Assembly (NCBI GenBank): GCA_040219275.1
Contig: JAVJSU010000037.1
Span: 1-43,544, forward strand
DNA length: 43,544 nt
Reading direction: 5' to 3'
Source of the DNA: JAVJSU01 sp040219275
Lineage (GTDB): Bacteria > Chloroflexota > Anaerolineae > Aggregatilineales > Phototrophicaceae
Shown: positions 18,580 to 27,377 of the stretch, in pieces
Position numbering within the stretch: position 1 is the stretch's first letter
Layout: each line of letters starts with the position of its first letter
Notes under the pieces: model-generated
What the model saw: the letters and a program-made list of their open reading frames with translations, nothing else
Told to the model about the DNA's origin: nothing
Databases searched by the model: none
Made by a program: the position numbers and the translations under genes

Positions 18580-18743
18580 CTTTTTTTACATTTAAAATTG
18601 CATGGTGTCGTGCTCATAAATTAGGTCATGTGACGTGGAGAAGATTACCCTTTGGAATAACGCAGGAATCATCCAAAAGATCCATTCGAAAAAGTGTTGT
18701 TGGTGTTAGTCTAGTAACAAAATATTTTTGGGGGGAATTTACC

Positions 18744-18968
18744 ATGAATGTAGAGAACACAGATTTTGCAGAAGGTGATCCTCGCTACCATGCGACACGC
18801 ATTGAAAACCAGTTAGGTGACCTAATTACACAGTTACGTGACGATATGGATAAGTTTAATGATCCCAAAGCACAGGCACTTTTCGAAACCGCCGCTGAAG
18901 TTCTTAGCGGTCTCCAATCCACTTTTAGGCATTATGAGCAGAAAAGTGAAGATGTGTGGATTAGCTAA
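18744..18968 (+). CDS. Small conserved-looking helical protein of unknown function
   Basis: The protein is 74 residues from the ATG at 18744, soluble and mostly alpha-helical: YHATRIENQLGDLITQLRDD, then AQALFETAAEVLSGLQSTFRH. The purine-rich GGGGGGAA just upstream acts as a ribosome binding site and favours this start over a longer in-frame one at 18630, whose extra residues are low quality. The even amphipathic pattern suggests a helical hairpin. I do not recognise a characterised family. It follows the PQQ pseudogene and precedes the transketolase genes without obvious operon linkage. Confidence 0.65.
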   Translation: MNVENTDFAEGDPRYHATRIENQLGDLITQLRDDMDKFNDPKAQALFETAAEVLSGLQSTFRHYEQKSEDVWIS

Positions 18969-19164
18969 CTGTTGAATCGAAGTGATAATGATGCTAAATC
19001 ACTTACTCGCACAGCATCGTTTTACCACCATTCATACCCCGAAAGTAAGCAACGGGTGAGGGTCTAGCAACTCGTCCCCTTTCAAATTATCTCTGGCGAC
19101 AGCAGGTGGATAATTGGCAGTATCTGAAATGCCGACTGCAACAGCCGTAACAAAGGACACGCGC

Positions 19165-20034
19165 ATGCAAACCGATATTCAGATTCGCGATATACATAAG
19201 TTGAGAACGATTTCTCATCGCTTGAGTAAACAAATTATCAATATCACAACAAAAGCTGGCTCAGGACACCCCTCCAGCTCGCTATCCATGATTGATATTT
19301 TGACATGCCTCTATTTTAGTGGAGTCATGAACTACGATCCTGACAATCCGGGTTGGAAAATGCGCGATCGTTTTATTTTGAGTAAGGGACATGGTGCACC
19401 CGGACTGTATGTCACATTAGCGGAAGCCGGTTTCTTTGACCCGACCCTATTAACATCACTTCGTCAAATTGGGAGTCCAGTGGAAGGGCATCCAAATATG
19501 AAGGCTCTACCGGGCGTGGAAGCATCCACCGGCTCTTTAGGACAGGGCTTGTCGATTGGAGTGGGACATGCACTTGCCGCTCGTCTTGATAACCAACAGT
19601 ACCGGGTTTATGTACTGATCGGGGATGGCGAAGCTGAAGAAGGGCAAATCTGGGAAGCTACCATGGCCGCCGCAAAATATCGTTTGGAGAATTTGACTTT
19701 GATTATCGACAATAATAAATTCCAGCAAACAGCACCTGTTGAAACGGTGATGCCCAATTTACTTCCCTTTGTTGATAAATGGCGTGCATTCGGGTGGTAT
19801 GCACATGAAATCGACGGACATGATCTTCATGCTATCATCAGTAGTTTTGAAATGATGAAAAGTGTCATGGATCAGCCACAAGTGATTATTGCCCATACAA
19901 AAAAAGGGAAGGGATTATCTCCTTTTGAAGAAAATGACACGAATCGTTTACATGGTAAAGCACTCACTGAGGAGCAGGCGAAAGTAGCTTGTGCCGAACT
20001 TGACCGTAAATATCAAGAATTAAAGGAAGAATAG
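19165..20034 (+). CDS. Transketolase, N-terminal (TPP-binding) subunit
   Basis: This 289-residue protein is the thiamine diphosphate half of a split transketolase, moving two-carbon units between sugar phosphates in the pentose phosphate pathway. GSGHPSSSLSMIDIL, LSKGHGAPGLYVTLAE and the TPP motif GDGEAEEGQIWEA ending in IIDNN are all present. I chose ATG 19165 because AAAGGA (19152-19157) precedes it by seven bases and MQTDIQIRDIHKLR is a usual start; a TTG at 19114 with AGGTGG would add 17 residues. The partner subunit begins four bases after the stop. Confidence 0.93.
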   Translation: MQTDIQIRDIHKLRTISHRLSKQIINITTKAGSGHPSSSLSMIDILTCLYFSGVMNYDPDNPGWKMRDRFILSKGHGAPGLYVTLAEAGFFDPTLLTSLRQIGSPVEGHPNMKALPGVEASTGSLGQGLSIGVGHALAARLDNQQYRVYVLIGDGEAEEGQIWEATMAAAKYRLENLTLIIDNNKFQQTAPVETVMPNLLPFVDKWRAFGWYAHEIDGHDLHAIISSFEMMKSVMDQPQVIIAHTKKGKGLSPFEENDTNRLHGKALTEEQAKVACAELDRKYQELKEE

Positions 20035-20038
20035 CACT

Positions 20039-21001
20039 ATGGATATTGGGAAAAGTATCGGGTTACCTTATGGGAGTGCAACGCGGGATGCGTTTGGGGA
20101 AAAACTGAAAGAACTCGGAACGCAACATCCAGACCTTGTTGTTATTGATGGCGATGTAAACAATTCTACACGAACAGGAGCTTTTAAAGAGACCTTCCCA
20201 GATCGCTTCTTCAATTTAGGAATTGCTGAAAGCAACATGATTGGGGTTGCAAGTGGTTTGGCGGCATCAGGTAAAAAACCGGTTGTGTCAAGCTTTGCCG
20301 CTTTTCTTCTATGCAATAGCTACGATCAAATTCGGATGGGCGTGGCTTATCCTCAACTGAACGTCAAACTTGTTGGTTCGCATAGTGGCATCAGTATTGG
20401 TGAAGATGGTGTAAGCCAGATGGCAATCGAAGATTTGGCACTTGCCGCTTCATTACCGAATTTCACAATACTTGTTCCCGCAGATGAATTTGCAACGCGC
20501 TGGGCAACTCAAGCAATGTTACAGCACAATGGTCCGGTGTATTTACGTACTGGTCGTCCTGATGTGCCAATTATCTATAATGATGAGACACAGTTCGAGA
20601 TGGGTAAAGCGCTCAAGGTGCGAGAGGGCACAGATGTAACCATTATCGCCTGTGGAATCATGGTTGCGGCGGCGCTGGAAGCCGCTCATCAATTAAGTGA
20701 AATGGGCATTGAAGCCCGTGTGATTGATATGCATACGGTAAAACCTCTCGATCAAGAGGCTATCCTGAGTGCGGCACAAGAAACAGGTGGCATTGTGACG
20801 GCTGAGGAGCATACTATCTCAGGTGGTTTGGGGGCGGCAGTCGCCCAGATCGTTACGCGATCATATCCGACGGCTATGGCATATGTCGCGGTGATGGATC
20901 AGTACGCCGAATCCGGCGACTCGGATGCGCTCTTTGAAAAGTACGGTATCTCGGTTGGTCATATCACGAAAGCAGTCGAACATGTCGTTTCCAAAAAGTA
21001 A
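20039..21001 (+). CDS. Transketolase, C-terminal subunit
   Basis: The 320-residue protein has the pyrimidine-binding domain (ATRDAFGEKLKELG, then VVIDGDVNNSTRTG, FPDRFFNLGIAESNMIGVASG) and the C-terminal transketolase domain (YLRTGRPDVP, then GIVTAEEHTISGGLGAAVAQ). The Glu of NLGIAESNM is the residue that activates TPP. It follows the N-terminal subunit by four bases. The pair could equally serve a related two-carbon transferase; ordinary transketolase is most likely. Confidence 0.93.
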   Translation: MDIGKSIGLPYGSATRDAFGEKLKELGTQHPDLVVIDGDVNNSTRTGAFKETFPDRFFNLGIAESNMIGVASGLAASGKKPVVSSFAAFLLCNSYDQIRMGVAYPQLNVKLVGSHSGISIGEDGVSQMAIEDLALAASLPNFTILVPADEFATRWATQAMLQHNGPVYLRTGRPDVPIIYNDETQFEMGKALKVREGTDVTIIACGIMVAAALEAAHQLSEMGIEARVIDMHTVKPLDQEAILSAAQETGGIVTAEEHTISGGLGAAVAQIVTRSYPTAMAYVAVMDQYAESGDSDALFEKYGISVGHITKAVEHVVSKK

Positions 21002-21065
21002 TTTTTGGAATCACTAAAACGTTGTTGTATTTAATAAAATTTGTCCGAATTAGCCTGACTTCAAA

Positions 21066-21160
21066 CACGCATGGAGCAAGAAATCGCAAACAGCGGTGTT
21101 AGCGTCACACTGATTTTACCTTCCGGAATTAACACACCGCTGTTTAATCATGCGCGTTCA
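21066..21160 (+). pseudogene. Short SDR gene fragment
   Basis: About 95 bases translate as RMEQEIANSGVSVTLILPSG followed by INTPLFNHARS, nearly the same as the middle of the SDR at 14291-15304. By eye about 13 of 90 nucleotides differ. Homology starts and stops abruptly; neither the cofactor-binding half nor the C-terminal part is nearby. It is the remnant of a duplicated SDR locus after deletion. Confidence 0.85.
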
Positions 21161-21411
21161 GTTCAAATGTTTACTTTCTCCTTTGCTCCTAACAGATGTG
21201 TCTTGGATTTTTTATCAACGAACATGCTTGAAGGTACTTAGTCACGCTTATTCGAATCAAAACATGAAATAGGGCAAACGCATAACCCTGATTAGGTGAC
21301 ATGACCCATGCTGTAACCAATACGAACATGTTAAATTAATGTTAATTGTAATTTTTCTCAATATTTCAAAGCCGTTACCTTATTCATATGAACTTACACG
21401 GGAAGTAAGCC

Positions 21412-21696
21412 ATGCCCATTAACCGCCCAACTTTACTATTGGCAGGGATTGGTGTCGTGATTCTTTCTGTCATGGTGGGCTTTATCCTGATTAAAGATCA
21501 AGCTGAACGCCAGTCTGGTCTAGCGTTCAACACATTGGTTATACGGGAACACCTAGCAACTCCAGAAGAGACCAATGTTCAGCCAACAGAGCAACCCGAT
21601 GAAGCCACAGAAGAAGCGACTACTGAGATGACACCAGAACCGGATCAGCCTGAAGCGACTAAGGAAGCAATACCTGCTTCAGAAGTCCCGGATTAA
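21412..21696 (+). CDS. Single-pass membrane protein with acidic Thr/Glu/Pro tail
   Basis: The 94-residue protein has one N-terminal helix (about residues 7-28, LLLAGIGVVILSVMVGFILI) and a low-complexity extracytoplasmic tail rich in Glu, Thr and Pro (TEEATTEMTPEPDQPEATKE). It has no recognisable domain. The ATG at 21412 follows GGAAG. The tail resembles the EA-TQ linker of the dehydrogenase at 29698. It lies just before the first oxidase module with the same orientation, so it may belong to it, but this is only positional. Confidence 0.65.
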   Translation: MPINRPTLLLAGIGVVILSVMVGFILIKDQAERQSGLAFNTLVIREHLATPEETNVQPTEQPDEATEEATTEMTPEPDQPEATKEAIPASEVPD

Positions 21697-21807
21697 GTGA
21701 CAATACCTAGATACTCAAGCTATACCAACCTCAAGAAGCTGTTTAGCGGGTCAACCATACTACGCGACAAACCGACAGACACGCAATTAGACTGAGGCGA
21801 GATAAAC

Positions 21808-22266
21808 ATGGAGGATCGTGTTTTGCGGCTCGACAACCAGGCACATATAAAACAAGCTGGACTACATCAACGGCTGATTCTCATCACCATATTCTTAAGT
21901 TTAGTGTTGGGTCTCTCTGCATGTCTGGGTGATGCAAACCAATCCAGTATGGCGATGCAGAGTGAGCACCAATCTCTTGAGGGAGGGGATAGCGAACGCG
22001 GACAGCAGTTACTCTACGATTATGGGTGCGGTTCTTGCCACACAATTCCCGGTGTTCCGGGTGCGAATACCTATGTTGGTCCTCCGCTGAATGAATGGTC
22101 ACAACGGCATTACATCGCGGGCAGTTTACCGAATACTCCGGAGAACCTCATCACGTGGATTCAGAATCCACAACAAATTGAACCCGGTACAGCCATGCCC
22201 ATCCTCGGCGTGAATGAACAAGAGGCAAGACACATGAGCGCTTACCTTTATTCACTGGGGAATTAA
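21808..22266 (+). CDS. Lipoprotein cytochrome c
   Basis: A 152-residue membrane-anchored monohaem cytochrome c. A hydrophobic segment ends in lipobox LGLSAC with C39 as lipidation site, so the mature protein is tethered outside the membrane. The haem site is C74-G-S-C77-H78, and the probable axial Met lies in GTAMPILGV. The fold resembles the cytochrome domains fused to subunit II of caa3 oxidases (WIQNPQQIEPG, SAYLYSL). It begins 40 bases before coxB and probably carries electrons from a dehydrogenase to the oxidase. About 20 residues before the hydrophobic segment is longer than usual. Confidence 0.9.
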   Translation: MEDRVLRLDNQAHIKQAGLHQRLILITIFLSLVLGLSACLGDANQSSMAMQSEHQSLEGGDSERGQQLLYDYGCGSCHTIPGVPGANTYVGPPLNEWSQRHYIAGSLPNTPENLITWIQNPQQIEPGTAMPILGVNEQEARHMSAYLYSLGN

Positions 22267-22305
22267 TTGCAACGACTTATGTACATCAGGGTAGAAGAAT
22301 AAATA

Positions 22306-23292
22306 ATGCAGACGACACAATTTTTGACTCCGATGCCACTCCCTTTACAGATAAACCCACCGTACAGCCTGGATCCGCGTGGTCCCGGAGCCGCTCACAT
22401 TGCAGACCTCTGGTGGATCATGTTTTTTCTAGGGACGGCGATTTTTTTACTCGTTGCAGGATTGATGTTCTTTGGATTATTTGGTCGTCAGGATCAATCC
22501 GCGCCTAACGAACAGCAGGGACTGCGCTGGATTATGCTGGGTGGTATTGTGATGCCGGCTATTGTTCTGCTGGTTGTGTTCGGCATTACCATAAGAAGCG
22601 CCGTACTCAACGCAAATGAGGTCGGCACGGGGGAAATCACGGTTGAGGTTGTGGGACATCGCTGGTGGTGGGAGGTGCATTATCCCGAACACAGTGTTGT
22701 GACCGCCAACGAAATTCATCTTCCTGTGGGCGTGCCTGTGGAGTTTATTTTGAGGAGCAATGATGTTATTCATAGCTTCTGGGTACCACAACTTGGCGGC
22801 AAAATGGATTTGATTCCCGGTCGGCAGAATACCCTTATTTTACAGGCGGATGAAGCGGGGATTTATCGGGGTGAGTGTGCTGAATTTTGCGGTTTGCAAC
22901 ATGCGCGAATGCACTTCATGGTGATTGCCCACACAACAGAAGAATTTGAGCAGTGGATTGAATCACAACAAGCGGTGGCTGTGCAACCACAAGGCGAACT
23001 TGCCCGGCGTGGTGAACAGGTCTTTATCTCTGCTGGTTGTGTGTACTGCCATACGATAGACGGTCTGGATGATGGCGCTGTTGACCGTAGTGATTCTGAT
23101 CTTGGTCCAAACCTGACCCATTTAGCCAGCCGAACGACCATTGCCGCTGGTACTCTGGAAAATAATCGTGGCAACCTGAGCGGCTGGATCGCGAATCCGC
23201 ATGGAATTAAGCCCGGTGTCCTCATGCCTGCGACCTTGCTCCCCGGCGAAGATTTACAAGCCTTAGTCACTTATCTTGAGACACTACAGTAG
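22306..23292 (+). CDS. coxB: Cytochrome c oxidase subunit II with fused cytochrome c (caa3 type), module 1
   Basis: CoxB receives electrons from cytochrome c at its CuA centre. The 328-residue protein has two N-terminal helices (about 32-55 and 72-92), the aromatic GHRWWWEVHYPE, then CuA ligands H156 (VIHSFWVPQ) and C191, E193, C195, H199, M202 (CAEFCGLQHARM). A C-terminal cytochrome c domain carries C245-V-Y-C248-H249 and the usual WIANPHGIKPG. Together this is a caa3-type subunit II. No typical signal peptide precedes the first helix. It is followed nine bases later by the fused subunit I/III gene. Confidence 0.95.
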   Translation: MQTTQFLTPMPLPLQINPPYSLDPRGPGAAHIADLWWIMFFLGTAIFLLVAGLMFFGLFGRQDQSAPNEQQGLRWIMLGGIVMPAIVLLVVFGITIRSAVLNANEVGTGEITVEVVGHRWWWEVHYPEHSVVTANEIHLPVGVPVEFILRSNDVIHSFWVPQLGGKMDLIPGRQNTLILQADEAGIYRGECAEFCGLQHARMHFMVIAHTTEEFEQWIESQQAVAVQPQGELARRGEQVFISAGCVYCHTIDGLDDGAVDRSDSDLGPNLTHLASRTTIAAGTLENNRGNLSGWIANPHGIKPGVLMPATLLPGEDLQALVTYLETLQ

Positions 23293-23301
23293 GAGACTCG
23301 T

Positions 23302-25812
23302 GTGGCAACAACTCTAAGCGCTCAGGACAATGAGACTTTAAAACAAATCTGGCAACCGCCAGCGGGGATTCTGAGCTTTTTTACGGCAGTTAATCACCGC
23401 ACGGTTGGACTGCGCTATATCATAACAGGGCTGACATTTTTCATATTGGCAGGCATTGCGGCGTTGCTGATGCGATTGCAACTGATGTTCCCTGAAAACA
23501 CCTTTATGAATGCGGAACTCTATAACCAGTTTTTTACTATGCACGGCACGACCATGATGTTTCTCTTCGCGGTGCCGATTATGGAAGGTGTAGGCATTTA
23601 TCTTGTTCCGCTGATGATCGGCACCCGTGATATGGCCTTCCCCCGCTTGAATGCCTTTGGTTATTATGTGTTTTTGATTTCCGGCATCGTGCTATGGGTG
23701 AGTCTGCTATTCGGTTCCGCACCGGATGGCGGTTGGTTTGCCTATACACCGCTAACCGGCCCGCGTTATTCTCCCGGCATCGGCACTGATTTCTATGCAA
23801 CATTACTCACCTTTTTGGAGCTAGCGGCACTGGTGGCGGCTGTGGAATTGGCGGTCACGATTTTAAAATTACGTGCGCCGGGGATGTCATTTAACCGCCT
23901 GCCGATTTTTGTGTGGGCAATCCTTGTGATGTCCTTCATGATTATGTTCGCCATGCCTTCACTCATCACCGCCAGCGCTCAACTTGCCTTAGATCGCACG
24001 ATGGGAACCCAATTTTTTAACCCGACCAACGGTGGCGATCCCTTACTCTGGCAACACCTATTCTGGTTTTTCGGTCATCCGGAAGTGTATATCATTTTCG
24101 TTCCGGCACTGGGAATTGTTTCTACTGTACTACCGACATTTGTGGGCAGACCCATCGTAGGTTACTTCTACCTTGTGCTGTCTTTAGTAGCAATCGGCAT
24201 CGTCAGTTTTGGGCTGTGGGTACATCATATGTTTACCACCGGCTTACCCATTCTCGGACTGAGTTTTTTCACCATTGCCAGTATGATGATTGCCATTCCG
24301 AGCGGCATCCAGATTTTTTCCTCCCTCGCCACCATTCGGCTAGGAAAACCCGTCTTCAAAACACCCCTGCTCTATGTACTCGGTTTTATCATCATCTTTG
24401 TGATTGGTGGCATCACGGGCGTGATGGTTGCCGCCGTACCACTTGACACACAGGTTCACGATACGTATTTCGTCGTTGCTCACTTTCACTATGTTCTGAT
24501 CGGTGGTGCGGTTTTTCCGCTATTTGCGGGCTTGTATTACTGGTTCCCGAAATTTACGGGAAAGATGCTCAACGAACGGTTGGGACCGATAGGTTTCTGG
24601 CTCACTTTCATCGGCTTTAACGTCACATTTTTTACCATGCACTTTACCGGCTTCGCTGGAATGCCCCGCCGCGTTTATACCTATCTGCCGGATTTAGGCT
24701 GGGACATGCTCAACCTGATCTCTACGCTGGGTTCATTTGTGCTGGCCGCCGGAATCGGGGTCTTCTTTATTGATTTAATCTTCGGTTTATGGCGTGGAAA
24801 ACCTGCGGGCGATAACCCCTGGGGCGCATCAACATTAGAATGGGCGACGACTTCTCCACCTCAACCATACAACTTCGCAAGCATCCCGATTGTTCACAGC
24901 CGGGATCCGTTATGGGATGCAAACGGTGAGCTTGAAACCTACGCGGTTGAACCCTATTTAGGGCGGCGCGAAACCATCGGTACCAGTGTGCTTGATGCCA
25001 GACCAGAACAACGGGTCGAGTTACCCAAACCCACAATCACCCCCTTTATTCTGGCGCTGGCGACGGCGTTCACCTTTATCAGCTTAATGGTTAATATCGT
25101 GCTTGTGCCGATTGGCGGCATTTTGATCGCGCTCAGTGTTGTGGCGTGGCATTGGACAGATATTGAAGACCATAAGGCGAAAGAGGTAAAACAGGAGCCG
25201 GAGGGAGCCTTGCCCTCAAGCGCGATTATCAGCAGTAAGGGTAGGCATCCGACTTTCTGGTGGGGCATCTTGTTTCTAATTCTGATTGAGGCCGTTGTTT
25301 TTGCATCGCTCATCGTCTCCTACTTTTATCTGCGTGCCGGTGCGGAGGAGTGGCCGCCTGAGCTGGTTGGCAGACCAGATTTGCTCCTGCCAACCATTAA
25401 CACCGTGATTTTACTCTTGAGTAGCATCCCCATCTATTTAGCCGATCACGGGATACAACGCGGCAATCAACGCAGGTTAAAAATGGGCATTGTGGGTAGT
25501 TTTATCTTGGGTGCAATGTTCGTCGTGATTAAGTTCATTGAGTATGGCAACGTCAATTATGCCTACGGGTGGACGCGCACCGCCTACACATCCATCGTAT
25601 GGATGATTATTCTGTACCACACTGTCCATGTGATTACCCTACTTATTAAAACATGCGTCGTCGGTATCTGGGCGTTTCAGGAACGATTCGATTCTGAACG
25701 AAATGCGGCGCTACAGGTCAATGGGCTGTACTGGCATTTTGTGGTGCTAATTTGGCTACCCCTATACGCGACGATTTACCTCTCGCCCTATGTGTTAGGT
25801 TCAGGGAGCTAA
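23302..25812 (+). CDS. Cytochrome c oxidase subunit I+III fusion, module 1
   Basis: This 836-residue protein joins CoxA (about 1-560), a two-helix spacer and CoxC (about 650-836). Haem and CuB ligands are present: TMHGTTMMF, GHPEVY (H259, E261, Y263), LWVHHMFTTG and VAHFHYVLIGG. The D-channel is conventional (D110 and N117 in DMAFPRLN, E261). The K-channel lysine is replaced: AIPSGIQIF has S334 and Q337 where A-type oxidases have Thr and Lys. The subunit III part keeps KFIEYG and YWHFVVLIWL. It starts with GTG, supported by AGGAG six bases upstream. It reduces oxygen to water and should pump protons. Confidence 0.95.
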   Translation: MATTLSAQDNETLKQIWQPPAGILSFFTAVNHRTVGLRYIITGLTFFILAGIAALLMRLQLMFPENTFMNAELYNQFFTMHGTTMMFLFAVPIMEGVGIYLVPLMIGTRDMAFPRLNAFGYYVFLISGIVLWVSLLFGSAPDGGWFAYTPLTGPRYSPGIGTDFYATLLTFLELAALVAAVELAVTILKLRAPGMSFNRLPIFVWAILVMSFMIMFAMPSLITASAQLALDRTMGTQFFNPTNGGDPLLWQHLFWFFGHPEVYIIFVPALGIVSTVLPTFVGRPIVGYFYLVLSLVAIGIVSFGLWVHHMFTTGLPILGLSFFTIASMMIAIPSGIQIFSSLATIRLGKPVFKTPLLYVLGFIIIFVIGGITGVMVAAVPLDTQVHDTYFVVAHFHYVLIGGAVFPLFAGLYYWFPKFTGKMLNERLGPIGFWLTFIGFNVTFFTMHFTGFAGMPRRVYTYLPDLGWDMLNLISTLGSFVLAAGIGVFFIDLIFGLWRGKPAGDNPWGASTLEWATTSPPQPYNFASIPIVHSRDPLWDANGELETYAVEPYLGRRETIGTSVLDARPEQRVELPKPTITPFILALATAFTFISLMVNIVLVPIGGILIALSVVAWHWTDIEDHKAKEVKQEPEGALPSSAIISSKGRHPTFWWGILFLILIEAVVFASLIVSYFYLRAGAEEWPPELVGRPDLLLPTINTVILLLSSIPIYLADHGIQRGNQRRLKMGIVGSFILGAMFVVIKFIEYGNVNYAYGWTRTAYTSIVWMIILYHTVHVITLLIKTCVVGIWAFQERFDSERNAALQVNGLYWHFVVLIWLPLYATIYLSPYVLGSGS

Positions 25813-25815
25813 ATA

Positions 25816-26205
25816 ATGGATCATTCACTTCCGCATGATAACCCCACTCCCGCAGGGGTAAAAAGGTGGCAGTTGTGGTTTAGTCTATTTGCCGGGACGT
25901 TTGTTTGGGTGCTTCACTTGCTGACAGTGTATCCACTCACCTCTCTGACCTGTGAATGGGACTGGTTCCCGTCTGAAATCGCGGGACTTCATGGACTCCG
26001 ATTCATTCAAATTTTGATTACACTGGTCGCCCTTGCCATTGTGCTTCAGGCGGGTTATTTCGCGTTTAACATTCAACGACACTTAACCCCACAAAACAGC
26101 CGTCACCTGTTTATGGCGCGTTTGGGGCTGGCGCTCAACATTATTTTCGCTGGCCTGATCGCCTTTGCGGTTGTACCCATTTTAGCGTTGCCAGTGTGCG
26201 GTTAA
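25816..26205 (+). CDS. Three-helix membrane protein accompanying the oxidase, module 1
   Basis: The 129-residue protein starts three bases after the oxidase stop and has three helices. It shares a pattern with the protein at 36080, which has the same position in module 2: FVWVLHLL in helix 1, a cysteine after it (LTCEW), an F-M-A-R-L-G stretch before helix 3 and a final ALPVCG. It may be a small structural or assembly subunit of the caa3 oxidase. I do not recognise a named family. Confidence 0.75.
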   Translation: MDHSLPHDNPTPAGVKRWQLWFSLFAGTFVWVLHLLTVYPLTSLTCEWDWFPSEIAGLHGLRFIQILITLVALAIVLQAGYFAFNIQRHLTPQNSRHLFMARLGLALNIIFAGLIAFAVVPILALPVCG

Positions 26206-26212
26206 CGCGACT

Positions 26213-26998
26213 ATGACAGAATTTTGGAGTACGTGGCATTTAGATCCGATAACGGGAAGCTTCTTAGCCTTTGTCGGCTGGCGTTATATGGATGGTATCT
26301 GGCGATTATGGCGACGTGCCGGGACTGGTCGCGGGGTGCATCGCTGGCAGGTGGTGGCTTTCTGGCTGGGATTAATCAGCATTGCAACCGCGTTACTGTC
26401 ACCCATTGAAACCTTCGCGGAAACATCCCTCCCCGTCCACATGGTACAGCACCTGCTCCTAACCCTGATTGCCCCGCCCTTACTGGTTGCCGGTTTGCCC
26501 CCCGTCGCGCTTATGGGAACACTCCCGATGGACTGGCGCAAAGGTGTTGCGCGGTGGTTTTTGCGCCGTAAATTGCTCAAAACATTGTGGCATGGTGCTA
26601 CAACACCGGGCGTTAGCTGGGGGCTGTATGCGCTGGTTTTGTGGGGTTGGCATGTGCCGATCCTGTATCAAACAGCGGTAGAAAACAGCGCTGTCCATCT
26701 ACTTGAACACATCAGTTTTTTTAGCGCCGCATTTTTATTCTGGCACAGTGTCAGCATTCAAAACATTACCGCACTCATCGTCATTTTTACAACCGCCCTT
26801 CACAGCAGTATGTTGGGCGTGTTGATGACCTTTTCTAACCAGACATGGTATCCCGCTTATGAGTCTCTCGAAAATCAGCAAATCGCTGGCTTAATCATGT
26901 GGATGGGTGGTGGCATTATCTTTTTGATTGCAGGCTTGCTGGTGTTGTGGCGCTGGCTTTACGAGATGGAGGTACACCATGCGAATAATGTGGCTTAG
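26213..26998 (+). CDS. ctaG: CtaG-type (caa3_CtaG) oxidase assembly membrane protein
   Basis: The 261-residue multi-helix membrane protein matches the caa3_CtaG family, implicated in maturation of caa3 oxidases, probably in copper delivery. Typical motifs are SPIETFAETSLPVHMVQHLL, then APPLLVAGLPP, LWGWHVPILYQTAVE and VHLLEHISFF. Conserved histidines lie at helix ends. It begins seven bases after the small membrane protein and overlaps the following cytochrome gene by 20 bases. No second copy is present in module 2, so it may serve both oxidases. Confidence 0.9.
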   Translation: MTEFWSTWHLDPITGSFLAFVGWRYMDGIWRLWRRAGTGRGVHRWQVVAFWLGLISIATALLSPIETFAETSLPVHMVQHLLLTLIAPPLLVAGLPPVALMGTLPMDWRKGVARWFLRRKLLKTLWHGATTPGVSWGLYALVLWGWHVPILYQTAVENSAVHLLEHISFFSAAFLFWHSVSIQNITALIVIFTTALHSSMLGVLMTFSNQTWYPAYESLENQQIAGLIMWMGGGIIFLIAGLLVLWRWLYEMEVHHANNVA

Positions 26999-27356
26999 TG
27001 GACTGCTGATGCTGTTGCTGATGACGGCATGTGCGGGAGAAACCTTTGATACCGGCTTCGTTCATGAACCTAATGATCTTATTCAAAGCGGGGAAACCGT
27101 CTATCTGAGGAATTGTTCCCGTTGTCATCAACTGGACGGTGAAGGCTTCCCCCGAATTTATCCCAATCTGGCGGGTAATCCGCTCGTCACCTTACATGAT
27201 CCTGCCCCGATTATTGACATCGTACTGAATGGGCAGGGGTCAATGCCGGGGTTCAAAAATGCCCTCTCGGATGAAAATCTGGCGGCTGTGATTTCCTATA
27301 TCCGCAACACATGGGGGAATGAAGCGTCTACGGTATTTCCCAAACAGACCCGTTAA
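26979..27356 (+). CDS. Lipoprotein cytochrome c
   Basis: A 125-residue monohaem cytochrome c with a short lipoprotein signal (MRIMWLSGLLMLLLMTAC, lipidated C18) and haem motif C46-S-R-C49-H50. The likely axial Met is in QGSMPGFKNALSD. I chose the ATG at 26979 because GGAGG (26968-26972) lies six bases before it; this start overlaps ctaG by 20 bases, giving translational coupling. It lies directly before a PQQ dehydrogenase, making it the probable electron acceptor of that enzyme. Confidence 0.92.
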   Translation: MRIMWLSGLLMLLLMTACAGETFDTGFVHEPNDLIQSGETVYLRNCSRCHQLDGEGFPRIYPNLAGNPLVTLHDPAPIIDIVLNGQGSMPGFKNALSDENLAAVISYIRNTWGNEASTVFPKQTR

Positions 27357-27377
27357 TCGCGCTGGAGGAGAGAGCGA

